From assembly GCF_018066915.1 (NCBI RefSeq), contig NZ_JAGPVV010000356.1:1-49538 (forward strand): a stretch of DNA of 49,538 bases, read 5' to 3'. Positions within the stretch are counted from its first letter, which is position 1, and every line of letters begins with the position of its first letter. The DNA comes from Roseovarius sp. (GTDB lineage: Bacteria; Pseudomonadota; Alphaproteobacteria; Rhodobacterales; Rhodobacteraceae). The position numbers and the translations under genes were made by a program. Below the pieces are notes generated by a model. That model was given only the letters and a program-made list of their open reading frames with translations. It searched no databases and had not been told where the DNA came from. Of this stretch, positions 35,525 to 43,764 are shown one piece after another.

Positions 35525-35911
35525 TCAGCTTTCGGCGCGCGCCAGCATCCGGCCCAGCGGACGACCGCCCAAGATATGCAGATGGTAATGCGGCACCTCT
35601 TGCACACCATGGGCGCCGGCATTGGTTATGGCACGGAACCCTTGACCGCCTGCGCCCAGATCGACACCCGTCATGCGACACACCTCTGCCACAGCGCGGT
35701 TGAAATCGACGATCTCGGCATCGCTCGCCTCGGCGGCGAAATGGTCATAGCTGGTATAGGCACCCTTGGGGATCGCCAGCACATGCACCGGCGCTTGCGG
35801 CTGAATATCATGAAAGGCAAGGGTATGCGCCGTCTCCAGCACGGTCTTGTTGGGTATCTCGCCGCGTAGAATGCGGGCAAAGATGTTCTGGGGATCATAG
35901 GCATGGGGCAT
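35525..35911 (-). CDS. HIT-family (HINT-like) purine nucleotide hydrolase
   Basis: 128 aa. The histidine triad is HYHLHIL near residue 108-114, and the N-terminus NIFARILRGEIPNKTVLE matches the HINT/HinT branch. It probably cleaves AMP-amine phosphoramidates in the cytoplasm. It starts 9 bp after the glycosyltransferase stop, suggesting co-transcription. The sodium channel gene follows 79 bp downstream. Confidence 0.94.
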   Translation of the reverse strand: MPHAYDPQNIFARILRGEIPNKTVLETAHTLAFHDIQPQAPVHVLAIPKGAYTSYDHFAAEASDAEIVDFNRAVAEVCRMTGVDLGAGGQGFRAITNAGAHGVQEVPHYHLHILGGRPLGRMLARAES

Positions 35912-35920
35912 GGCGCGTCC

Positions 35921-37498
35921 TCAATCTGCAAACAGGTGGTCGGGTTCTGCGATTTCCTGCGCTTTTTCGCGCGGAATATCAAGGAACCGCGCCAGCAAGT
36001 CGGCGCGTTGACCCTTGTCGTCCGATTGCCGCAGGATCATGTGATTCTCGAACTCGGAATCGCGAATGCGGTCACTTTCATAGGTCATGTCGCCTCGGAT
36101 CGTCGGCAACAGGCGCTCCAATGTCTCGGGCGGGGTCTGCTCGCCCGCCAGCCCCACACGCATGGCATGCCCCGTCAGATACTCATCGGTGAAGTGGCAC
36201 TGAATTTCCAAGAGCTTGGTCACGGCACGATCGCCACAGAAATCCTGCAAGAGATCAATGCTGCCAGGGTCCATGCAGACCAAAAGCCGGTCGGTCTCGT
36301 AAAAATCGAACAGCATCCGCATCAGCGCGCGCCGGTGCCGTGTCCGCTTGGCCAAGGTGGCCTGAAGCCCGCCCAGATCGGGCAGGGCCGTGCCCTCTTC
36401 ATTGAAGAGGTATTCGATTGCGGGCAAGTTCGTGACCTGTCGGATACGCTCCAGCAGGCGCTTGGCCACATGCCACTTCTTGCACACGACGATCATCAAT
36501 TCGCGCTCGCGGCCCAAAGTGCTCTCGGTTTCCCAGAACCGCTGGGCAAACCGCCGTCCCTCGCGCCCGCGCGCGGTCAGGAATTGAAACAGGCTGCGGC
36601 CCTCGTTTGAAATCTGGAAATGTGCCTTGTCATCAGAATAGAGCGTGCCCAACCGCCGCTTCAACTCGAGTGCTTCGGGGCTGATCTTGCGGGCAAAGAG
36701 ATAGTCCTGACTGAGCAGCAGGTCATAGTGGTCATTATAGAACGTCACCGGCATGCCGTAATCTGTGAACATGAGAAAGGTCAGCGTGCGCGTCTCGATC
36801 TCGCGCTCGGGCACGAGATGCCGCACGAGCGTCTGAAAAAAGGTCTCGTCCGGAATCCAGGTGGTGCGGAAGAATCGCATCACGTCGCGCCGACGCCGCG
36901 TGAATTCGAGAATCCACTCTACCGTGCGCCGCCGCAAACACCACCATTGGCTTCCGATCTGGATCTGGATGTCATGGGGAATGGCGCGCGTCAGCCCCAA
37001 TTTGCGCTGGAGGTTGAAGGAGGCATAGAACCGCTTTGGCTGGGTTCGCTCGTTGAAGAAGTGGCGATAGATAAGCCGCTCTTCCTTCATCCCGGTCTTG
37101 ATCCACTCGCTGTCGAAATAATCGAAGCTCTCGACATAGTCGACATCGCGATTGTCGAGGAACTGATGCGCGAACCGCGCTGATTTGATCGGGGCGCAAT
37201 CGCCCGACAGCATGTAGAAATGCGTGGCGCGCGGGAATTCGTCTACCGCCGCCTCAACCGCATAGAGCGTGGCCTGCACCAGCGACCACGCGCCCCAGCC
37301 GCATTTGATCCGTTTCTTCGCAAAGGTCACATTGGGATTGTCCGCCAATGCCGTTTTGATCCGGGTAAATGCCTCTGGCTTGGCGCGGGCGTCGAAGTGG
37401 ATTGCCATGTAATCGCCAGCCGCCGTCAGCATCTCTGCCTGACGGATGATCGCCTCAGGGTCCTTGTGACACAGCAGGATGAATGCGATCTTTGCCAT
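35921..37498 (-). CDS. GT14-like beta-1,6-N-acetylglucosaminyltransferase (core-2/I-branching type) with a long C-terminal domain
   Basis: 525 aa. The N-terminal half (about 1-270) resembles the GT14 'Branch' family of animal core-2 GlcNAc-transferases and xylosyltransferases: MAKIAFILLCHKDPEAI, YMAIHFDARAKPEAF, ATHFYMLSGDCAPIKS, IQIGSQWWCLRRRTVEWI, TTWIPDETFFQTL. The second half (about 290-525) is an extra domain I cannot assign, containing LLVCMDPGSIDLLQDF. There is no signal peptide, so it acts in the cytoplasm on a lipid- or nucleotide-linked acceptor. It is divergent from a sulfotransferase, which suggests that a glycan is branched and sulfated. Confidence 0.85.
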   Translation of the reverse strand: MAKIAFILLCHKDPEAIIRQAEMLTAAGDYMAIHFDARAKPEAFTRIKTALADNPNVTFAKKRIKCGWGAWSLVQATLYAVEAAVDEFPRATHFYMLSGDCAPIKSARFAHQFLDNRDVDYVESFDYFDSEWIKTGMKEERLIYRHFFNERTQPKRFYASFNLQRKLGLTRAIPHDIQIQIGSQWWCLRRRTVEWILEFTRRRRDVMRFFRTTWIPDETFFQTLVRHLVPEREIETRTLTFLMFTDYGMPVTFYNDHYDLLLSQDYLFARKISPEALELKRRLGTLYSDDKAHFQISNEGRSLFQFLTARGREGRRFAQRFWETESTLGRERELMIVVCKKWHVAKRLLERIRQVTNLPAIEYLFNEEGTALPDLGGLQATLAKRTRHRRALMRMLFDFYETDRLLVCMDPGSIDLLQDFCGDRAVTKLLEIQCHFTDEYLTGHAMRVGLAGEQTPPETLERLLPTIRGDMTYESDRIRDSEFENHMILRQSDDKGQRADLLARFLDIPREKAQEIAEPDHLFAD

Positions 37499-37510
37499 TA
37501 CGGAAACGGT

Positions 37511-37525
37511 TTAACCTTCGATTGA
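37511..37525. promoter_or_regulatory. CtrA-box-like site between the GT14 and sulfotransferase genes
   Basis: TTAA-N7-TTGA, one base from the TTAA-N7-TTAA CtrA consensus, in the 132-bp divergent gap and 12 bp from the GT14 start. It could control both genes. Confidence 0.3.
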
Positions 37526-37630
37526 CCGACTGTTTATAGCATTAACGGTGAACAGCGCCTGAATAAACAGACTTTCTTTGGTTTTTTGAACAGGTTAGAC
37601 AGGGTGAAGCCCGCATCAAGCGGGAAAGTG

Positions 37631-38467
37631 ATGGCGGAGGCAGTGATCATGGGATTTCCCGGAACCTGGATGACCGAGAGCGAGAGCGTGGTCTACCGCG
37701 TGGTGCCAAAATGCGCCTGCTCGACCATCGGCCAGATTCTCTACTACTCCGACCATGGTGTGTTCTTTGATGGCGACATTCACGACGCCACCGAGGGCCT
37801 TCATAAATGGGCGCGGGAAGACAGCCAGAAACTGATCAATGCCAATGTCAAAACCCATACGTCCTACGCCTTTTCCTGCGTGCGCAATCCCTATACCCGC
37901 ATCCTGTCGTCCTTCTTTGACAAAATCTGCGGCATCCAGCGCAATGGAAGTCGCTATCGCGGCAAACTGGTGCCGACCATCATCCAGAAATATGGGATCG
38001 AGGTGGGCGGCGACGACGGCAAACAAGAGTTTGACCAGATCAAGAGCTTTCGTCGTTTCCTGCTTTTCGCGCGCGATACCATCCGCTGGAAACGTCCGAT
38101 GGAGCCAGATATTCACTGGTCCGCGATGTCCGGCCATATCTCGACCTTCATCGTGAACGGTGGCCGCTACGACAAGATTTTCTGGACCGAGAAATTCGAT
38201 GAGGGCATGGGCGAGGTGTTGGCTGCCATCAATACCAAGCACAAGATCGACCTCAAGACGATCCCGCGCTTTAACGAATCCGAGGGCCACGGGCCCAAAC
38301 GCGCCCATCCGGTCGAGGATTATTTCGACGATCTGTCGATGCATCTGATCTACGAGATCTACAAACGCGATTTCGACCTCTTCAAATACGATTTCGAGAA
38401 TCCCGCCAACAAGATGCCCGTGGGCGAGATTGACCTTGACGAGGTTCACGCCACGCTGGGCGACTGA
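37631..38467 (+). CDS. Family 2 (carbohydrate) sulfotransferase
   Basis: 278 aa from the ATG at 37631. The PAPS-binding motifs are PKCACST (26-32; 5'-phosphosulfate loop) and CVRNPYTRILSSFFDK (83-98; 3'-phosphate loop), the pattern of animal-type HNK-1/chondroitin sulfotransferases in Sulfotransfer_2. It would move sulfate from PAPS to a sugar hydroxyl. There is no signal peptide or membrane segment. The start is uncertain: a GTG at 37604 is also possible. Its partner, a GT14 enzyme, is divergent across 132 bp. Confidence 0.9.
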   Translation: MAEAVIMGFPGTWMTESESVVYRVVPKCACSTIGQILYYSDHGVFFDGDIHDATEGLHKWAREDSQKLINANVKTHTSYAFSCVRNPYTRILSSFFDKICGIQRNGSRYRGKLVPTIIQKYGIEVGGDDGKQEFDQIKSFRRFLLFARDTIRWKRPMEPDIHWSAMSGHISTFIVNGGRYDKIFWTEKFDEGMGEVLAAINTKHKIDLKTIPRFNESEGHGPKRAHPVEDYFDDLSMHLIYEIYKRDFDLFKYDFENPANKMPVGEIDLDEVHATLGD

Positions 38468-38486
38468 GCACACCACCCAGAGGGGC

Positions 38487-38514
38487 TTGCATTCCGGACC
38501 AACTGGCGTATACG
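38487..38514 (+). promoter_or_regulatory. Possible rpsT promoter
   Basis: TTGCAT (38487-38492), 16-bp spacer, TATACG (38509-38514). It lies 115 bp before rpsT. The -35 resembles the TTGCA-type boxes before dnaK and rimP. Confidence 0.4.
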
Positions 38515-38628
38515 GCACGCCAGACATGCGCGTGATGCCCGCTCAGGCAAGAATCACCCCGTTCGGCGGGGGTCCCGGTTGGGTATGACGTGCGTTTACA
38601 CATATCGAACCGAGAAAGGCTCACTCTC

Positions 38629-38898
38629 ATGGCCAATACGCCGCAGTCCAAGAAACGCGCCCGTCAGAACGAAAAGCGTTTCGCCGTCAACAAATCCCGC
38701 CGCTCGCGCATCCGCACCTTCCTGCGCAAGGTCGAAGAGGCCATCGCCTCTGGCGATCAAGAAGCAGCCGTGACCGCCCTGCGCAACGCGCAACCCGAGT
38801 TGATGCGTGGCGTGACCAAAGGTGTGGTTCACAAGAACACCGCATCGCGCAAAATTTCGCGCCTGTCGGCCCGCGTCAAGGCCATCGCACAGAGCTGA
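38629..38898 (+). CDS. rpsT: 30S ribosomal protein S20
   Basis: 89 aa and strongly basic, starting [20 protein letters not shown] and ending IAQS. It binds 16S rRNA early in assembly. The ATG at 38629 follows GAGAAAGG with good spacing. It is monocistronic with its own terminator, and precedes dnaA as in other Rhodobacterales. Confidence 0.98.
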   Translation: MANTPQSKKRARQNEKRFAVNKSRRSRIRTFLRKVEEAIASGDQEAAVTALRNAQPELMRGVTKGVVHKNTASRKISRLSARVKAIAQS

Positions 38899-38917
38899 GA
38901 AGCAACCCATTGAAAGT

Positions 38918-38946
38918 AAAAGGCAGCGCTCCCGGCGCTGCCTTTT
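38918..38946 (+). terminator. Intrinsic terminator of rpsT
   Basis: A 12-bp perfect stem AAAAGGCAGCGC (38918-38929) with GCGCTGCCTTTT (38935-38946) and a 5-nt loop TCCCG; the last four stem bases double as the T-run. Confidence 0.93.
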
Positions 38947-38950
38947 GCAT

Positions 38951-39379
38951 GTTTGGCGGTCTGAAGGCGGCCAGAGATTCTTTTCAGTCAAAGCGCGTGT
39001 CAAGCGCATAGAATAGTTGCCGCCGCGCCTCTGAGGTTGCTAGTTTCAGACCTGCGATTCACGCTTGGGGGGACAGGCTGCATCGGCGCCGGACACAGAG
39101 GGAATACCTCGGTCACGGCACCGCAACTGAGCATTTTGCTCTGGCCATGTCCAATGCGAATGTATTTTGCGGTCAAGAACCGCGTGGCTTTGGGACGGGC
39201 CGCGCATCCAAGGTGATTGACCCCAGAATGCGCGCTTGTTGACGAAGGAACACGCGACCGTTGCTGTGACAACGGCCCGTATGGTCTTTTGCCACACTCA
39301 GACTCGTGTCGCACGGGGTCGAGCAGCTGCTGTTCGATCCGGTTTGAGAAGAACGGCAGAGTCGCGGAACGGGGACAGA
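38951..39379. other. 429-bp dnaA upstream region
   Basis: No credible gene on either strand. Four GANTC sequences (CcrM methylation sites) occur at 38976, 39056, 39301 and 39359. I found no TTATCCACA-type DnaA boxes or A+T-rich unwinding region, so this does not look like the replication origin. No convincing -35/-10 pair was found. Confidence 0.6.
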
Positions 39380-40726
39380 ATGACACAAGAGCAATGGGGC
39401 CAGTTGAAGCAGAAACTTCAGCAATCCATCGGGCAGAGCAATTTCAAGAACTGGATCGAACCACTCGAATTCGCCCGCGTCGATGATGGTGTTGCGACCT
39501 TTCATGTGCCTACGACGTTTCTTGGCAATTATGTCTCGCAACATTTCGGCGAGTTGATCCTCTATCAGATGAGCAGCCTCGCTCCGGATGTCAGGCGGGT
39601 GCAGTTCCGCGTCGCGGCCAACAGTGGCACGCGCCCCACCCGGCCCGCCGCGCCTGCCCCGGTGGAACCTCTGGCCGATAGCCTCGTGCCGTCTGCCCCG
39701 CTGGACGAGCGGTTTACCTTTGACAGTTTCGTCGTGGGCAAGCCCAACGAGCTGGCCCATGCCGCCGCGCGCCGGGTGGCCGAATGTGGCCCCGTGACCT
39801 TCAATCCGCTGTTTCTTTATGGCGGCGTCGGGCTGGGCAAGACCCACCTGATGCATGCGATTGCCTGGGAGTTGAAGATCACCAGGCCCGACCTCAACGT
39901 CGTCTATCTCTCGGCGGAACAGTTCATGTATCGCTTCGTTCAGGCGCTGCGCGACCGCAAGATGATGGATTTCAAATCCGTGTTCCGCTCGGTCGATGTG
40001 CTGATGGTGGACGATGTGCAGTTCATCGCCGGCAAGGACAGCACCCAAGAAGAGTTTTTTCACACCTTCAACGCCCTCGTGGATCAGAACAAGCAGATCG
40101 TGATTTCTGCCGACCGCGCCCCCGGCGAGATTGCCAACCTCGAGGAACGCATCAAGTCACGCCTGCAATGTGGCCTCGTGGTTGACCTGCATCCGACCGA
40201 TTACGAATTGCGCCTTGGCATCCTGCAATCCAAGGTCGATCGCTACCGCGCGCAATACCCTGACCTCGTGCTGAATGACGGGGTGCTCGAATTCCTAGCC
40301 CACCGGATCAGCACCAATGTCCGCGTGCTCGAAGGGGCGATGACCCGGCTCTTTGCCTTTGCCTCGCTGGTGCGCAAACCGATCACGCTGGAACTGACGC
40401 AGGATTGTCTGGCGGACGTGCTGCGTGCCTCCGAGCGTAAGGTGTCCATCGAGGAAATTCAGCGCAAGGTCTCGGACCATTACAACATCCGCCTGAGCGA
40501 CATGATTGGCCCCAAACGCACGCGCTGCTATGCCCGGCCCCGTCAGGTGGCGATGTATCTGTGCAAGCAGATGACCTCGCGCTCGCTCCCGGAAATTGGC
40601 CGCCGCTTTGGAGGCCGCGATCACACCACAATTATGCACGGCGTCAAGCGTATTGACGAATTGCGTATTCAGGATGCGCAGATCGCCGAAGACTTGGAGC
40701 TTCTGCGCCGCACGCTGGAAGGGTAA
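39380..40726 (+). CDS. dnaA: Chromosomal replication initiator DnaA
   Basis: 448 aa. Domain I (1-75) begins MTQEQWGQLKQKLQQSIGQS. A short proline-rich domain II (about 80-108) leads to the AAA+ domain III, with the P-loop YGGVGLGKTHL (147-157) and Walker B VLMVDDVQF. Domain IV at the C-terminus binds DnaA boxes and contains GRRFGGRDHTTIMHGVKRI. The ATG at 39380 is the family start; a longer upstream frame of 48 codons is not conserved. dnaN and recF follow in order. Confidence 0.99.
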   Translation: MTQEQWGQLKQKLQQSIGQSNFKNWIEPLEFARVDDGVATFHVPTTFLGNYVSQHFGELILYQMSSLAPDVRRVQFRVAANSGTRPTRPAAPAPVEPLADSLVPSAPLDERFTFDSFVVGKPNELAHAAARRVAECGPVTFNPLFLYGGVGLGKTHLMHAIAWELKITRPDLNVVYLSAEQFMYRFVQALRDRKMMDFKSVFRSVDVLMVDDVQFIAGKDSTQEEFFHTFNALVDQNKQIVISADRAPGEIANLEERIKSRLQCGLVVDLHPTDYELRLGILQSKVDRYRAQYPDLVLNDGVLEFLAHRISTNVRVLEGAMTRLFAFASLVRKPITLELTQDCLADVLRASERKVSIEEIQRKVSDHYNIRLSDMIGPKRTRCYARPRQVAMYLCKQMTSRSLPEIGRRFGGRDHTTIMHGVKRIDELRIQDAQIAEDLELLRRTLEG

Positions 40727-40730
40727 GAGG

Positions 40731-40756
40731 CGGCAGCCCTTGACGCTGCCGGTTTT
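40731..40756 (+). terminator. Weak terminator-like hairpin after dnaA
   Basis: CGGCAGC (40731-40737), 7-nt loop, GCTGCCG (40745-40751), then GTTTTCC. The T-run is only four long, so it may allow partial read-through into dnaN. Confidence 0.5.
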
Positions 40757-40850
40757 CCAGCCGAAAACACCAGAAAACACTTGAGGTGCGGGGTAGAGTT
40801 GCTACCTTGCCCCTCCCGGCGTTGAACCGGCACCTGACAGGAGCGAGGGA

Positions 40851-41969
40851 ATGAAACTCAGCATCGAACGCGGCGCATTGCTCAAGGCCGTGTCCCAGGC
40901 CCAATCTGTGGTCGAACGGCGCAACACCATTCCAATCCTCGCCAATGTGCTGATCGAGGCCGAGGGCAACAGCGTGCAGTTCCGCGCCACCGATCTTGAT
41001 ATCGAGGTGGTGGACAAGGCCCCGGCCCAGGTCGAGCGTGCCGGAGCCACGACCGTATCGGCGGTCATGCTGCATGAAATCGTGCGCAAACTACCCGATG
41101 GGTCGCTCGTCACGCTGAGCGACGATGGGGCCTCTGGCCGCCTCACGGTTCAGGCCGGTCGCTCCAATTTCAATCTGGCCACATTGCCGAAGGAAGATTT
41201 TCCGGTGATGGCCTCCTCGGAATACGCGAGCAATTTCTCGGCCCCGGCACCCGTGCTGCGCCGTCTCTTCGACAAATCGAAATTCGCCATTTCAACCGAG
41301 GAAACCCGCTATTACCTCAATGGCGTCTATCTGCATGTCTCTGACGCCGATGGCGGCAAGGTTCTGCGCTGTGTGGCCACCGATGGCCACCGTCTCGCGC
41401 GTATTGATGCCGACCTGCCCGATGGCGCGTCGGACATGCCCGGTGTGATCGTCCCGCGCAAGACGGTGGGCGAATTGCGCAAGCTTTTGGAAGACGATGA
41501 CATGAAGATCGCGGTCTCGGTCTCGGAAACCAAGATCCGCTTTGCCACCCCTGATATCACCCTCACCTCAAAGGTGATCGACGGGACATTCCCCGACTAC
41601 ACCCGCGTCATCCCACAGGGCAACACCCGCCGAATGGAAGTAGACGCCGCAGAGTTTGCGCAAGCCGTCGACCGTGTCGCCACTGTGAGTTCCGAGCGTT
41701 CGCGCGCTGTGAAACTCTCGCTTGACGAAGACCGTCTGATCCTCTCGGTCAATGCCCCCGACAGCGGTGCTGCCGAAGAAGAATTGGCCGTGGCCTATGG
41801 CGATGAACGGCTGGAGATTGGATTCAACGCCAAGTACCTTCTGGAAATTGCCAGTCAGGTGGACCGCGAGAACGCCGTTTTCCTGTTCAACTCTTCGGGC
41901 GATCCCACGTTGATGCGCGAAGGCAATGACACGACAGCGGTCTATGTCGTCATGCCGATGCGGGTGTGA
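40851..41969 (+). CDS. dnaN: DNA polymerase III beta subunit (sliding clamp)
   Basis: 372 aa in three similar domains. It starts MKLSIERGALLKAVSQAQSV and ends DTTAVYVVMPMRV, as the family does. A dimer forms the ring that tethers polymerase III to DNA. CAGGAGCGAGGGA lies before the ATG. A 124-bp gap with a hairpin separates it from dnaA, so it may also have its own promoter. Confidence 0.99.
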   Translation: MKLSIERGALLKAVSQAQSVVERRNTIPILANVLIEAEGNSVQFRATDLDIEVVDKAPAQVERAGATTVSAVMLHEIVRKLPDGSLVTLSDDGASGRLTVQAGRSNFNLATLPKEDFPVMASSEYASNFSAPAPVLRRLFDKSKFAISTEETRYYLNGVYLHVSDADGGKVLRCVATDGHRLARIDADLPDGASDMPGVIVPRKTVGELRKLLEDDDMKIAVSVSETKIRFATPDITLTSKVIDGTFPDYTRVIPQGNTRRMEVDAAEFAQAVDRVATVSSERSRAVKLSLDEDRLILSVNAPDSGAAEEELAVAYGDERLEIGFNAKYLLEIASQVDRENAVFLFNSSGDPTLMREGNDTTAVYVVMPMRV

Positions 41970-41972
41970 CCC

Positions 41973-42012
41973 CTGTCGGAGCCTCCGGCGGGAGTATTTT
42001 TCGGAACGATGA
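41973..42012. repeat. Roseobacter-type intergenic hairpin repeat, copy 2
   Basis: GTCGGAGCCTCCGGCGGGAG followed by TATTTTTCGGAACGATGAA, a hairpin with a T-rich tail between dnaN and recF. It resembles copy 1 at 2058-2098 in layout and in the G(A/G)GTATTTT-like tail, though the stems differ. Confidence 0.5.
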
Positions 42013-42023
42013 AAGGGCCGTGA

Positions 42024-43130
42024 ATGCCCGGCCTTTACCTCTCGGAATTGACCCTCTCGCATTTCCGCTCGCATAAATTCGGGCGATTGTCGCTGGATGC
42101 GCGGCCTGTGGCAATTCATGGGCTGAATGGCGCAGGCAAGACCAATCTGATCGAGGCGGTCTCTCTTTTGTCGCCCGGTCGTGGCCTGCGGCGCGCGGCG
42201 GCGCAGGATATGGCACGGCGACCCGAGGCGCTCGGTTGGAAGATCACCACGATCCTGCATTCCCTGCATCAGGTCCACGAAGTCGAAACCTTCGCCGAGG
42301 GCATGGCCGCCCGTCAGGTCCGCATCGACGGCAAGACCGCCACGCAGATTGCGCTCGGGCGCGTCGCGCGCGTGCTTTGGCTCATCCCTGCCATGGACCG
42401 TCTCTGGATCGAAGGGGCGGACGGGCGCCGCCGTTTTCTCGATCGGATGACCATGAGCTTTGTTCCCGCCCATGCCGAAGCCACGCTTGCTTATGACAAG
42501 GCGATGCGCGAGCGCAACCGCCTGCTCAAGGATCAGGTCCGCGATGCGCAATGGTATCTCGCCCTTGAACGGCAAATGGCCGATGCAGGCGCCGAAATCC
42601 ACGCCAACCGCCAGCATGCCCTAGCGCTGATCGCAGGCGCGCAGATGCAGGCCGAAACCGCCTTTCCGACCGCCGAGCTTGAGCTTACCCAAACCGAAGG
42701 CGAGATGCCCGAGACCGCCGATGACCTGCGTCAGGCGCTGGCCGAGAGCCGCTTTCGCGACCTTTTGGCCGGGCGCACCCTTATCGGTCCGCACCGCGCC
42801 GATCTCTATGGCGTCTATGCCGCCAAAGGCGTGCCCGCCGCCGACTGCTCTACCGGAGAGCAAAAGGCGCTCTTGGTCTCGCTCATCCTCGCCAATGCCC
42901 GTGCACTCGCCCGCGATTTCGGGGCACCACCGCTCTTGTTGCTGGATGAGGTCGCGGCCCATCTTGACGCCACCCGCCGTGCCGCCCTCTATGACGAAAT
43001 CTGCGCTCTGGGTGCTCAGGCGTGGATGACCGGCACCGGGCCGGAGCTTTTCACCGAACTGGGTGACAGGGCGCAGCATATCGAAGTGGTCGAAGACGGT
43101 GGGCTGAGCCGTGTGATCGGGAGCGTGTGA
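42024..43130 (+). CDS. recF: DNA replication and repair protein RecF
   Basis: 368 aa, an SMC-like ATPase that helps load RecA at gaps. The Walker A motif is GLNGAGKTNLIEAV (residues 33-46). The ABC-type signature is CSTGEQKALLVSL, followed by Walker B PLLLLDEVAAHLD. The start MPGLYLSELTLSHFRSHK is typical. The LysE gene begins directly after its stop. Confidence 0.97.
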   Translation: MPGLYLSELTLSHFRSHKFGRLSLDARPVAIHGLNGAGKTNLIEAVSLLSPGRGLRRAAAQDMARRPEALGWKITTILHSLHQVHEVETFAEGMAARQVRIDGKTATQIALGRVARVLWLIPAMDRLWIEGADGRRRFLDRMTMSFVPAHAEATLAYDKAMRERNRLLKDQVRDAQWYLALERQMADAGAEIHANRQHALALIAGAQMQAETAFPTAELELTQTEGEMPETADDLRQALAESRFRDLLAGRTLIGPHRADLYGVYAAKGVPAADCSTGEQKALLVSLILANARALARDFGAPPLLLLDEVAAHLDATRRAALYDEICALGAQAWMTGTGPELFTELGDRAQHIEVVEDGGLSRVIGSV

Positions 43131-43751
43131 ATGACAGTCACAGGGGAACAACTGGCGCTCTATGCCGCCGCCATGGCGGGCCTCTGGGCCGTGCCGGGGC
43201 CGGTTTGGGTGGCGCTCACCGCGCGCGCCCTCTCGGGCGGCATGGCCGGAGCGTGGCCTCTGGCGGTGGGTGTGGCCTTGGGCGATCTGATCTGGCCGCT
43301 CTGTGCCATCCTCGGCCTTGCGTGGGTGCTGTCGCTCTATGGCGACGCCCTCAGCCTCTTGCGTTGGGTTGCAGCGGGGGTATTCATTGCGATGGGTCTT
43401 TTGCTGATCCGCGCGCCTGCGCGGGTGCCCGGTGCCGATAGCCGCATGACCCGCCCCGGCATCTGGGCGGGCTTTTCCGTGGGCGTCGCAGCGGTGATCG
43501 GCAACCCCAAGGCAATCCTATTTTACATGGGATTTCTGCCGGGTTTTTTCGACCTCTCGCAGGTCACAGCGCCAGACATCGCGGCGATCCTCGCCATCTC
43601 TGCCATTATCCCAATGCTGGGCAATCTGGCACTTGCGCTCTTTCTGGATCGCGCGCGCCGCCTCTTGCAAAGTCCGGCGGCGCTCAGGCGGATGAACATC
43701 GGGTCGGGGGCCCTCTTGATCCTTGTCGGGCTGGTGATCCCCTTCACATGA
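43131..43751 (+). CDS. LysE/RhtB-family amino-acid exporter
   Basis: 206 aa with about six hydrophobic segments. An N-terminal PGPVWVALTARAL (22-34) matches the family's conserved PGP motif, and GNPKAILFYMGFLPGFFD (about 124-141) is a signature of LysE/RhtB exporters. The substrate is unknown. It begins immediately after the recF stop (TGA/ATG adjacency), so it is coupled to recF. It is convergent with ytoQ, 13 bp apart. Confidence 0.9.
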   Translation: MTVTGEQLALYAAAMAGLWAVPGPVWVALTARALSGGMAGAWPLAVGVALGDLIWPLCAILGLAWVLSLYGDALSLLRWVAAGVFIAMGLLLIRAPARVPGADSRMTRPGIWAGFSVGVAAVIGNPKAILFYMGFLPGFFDLSQVTAPDIAAILAISAIIPMLGNLALALFLDRARRLLQSPAALRRMNIGSGALLILVGLVIPFT

Positions 43752-43764
43752 GCAGCACGCCCAC

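Noticed and set aside
38951-39379. Origin of replication next to dnaA
   Set aside because: No DnaA boxes close to TTATCCACA and no A+T-rich stretch; in alphaproteobacteria the origin is often away from dnaA.
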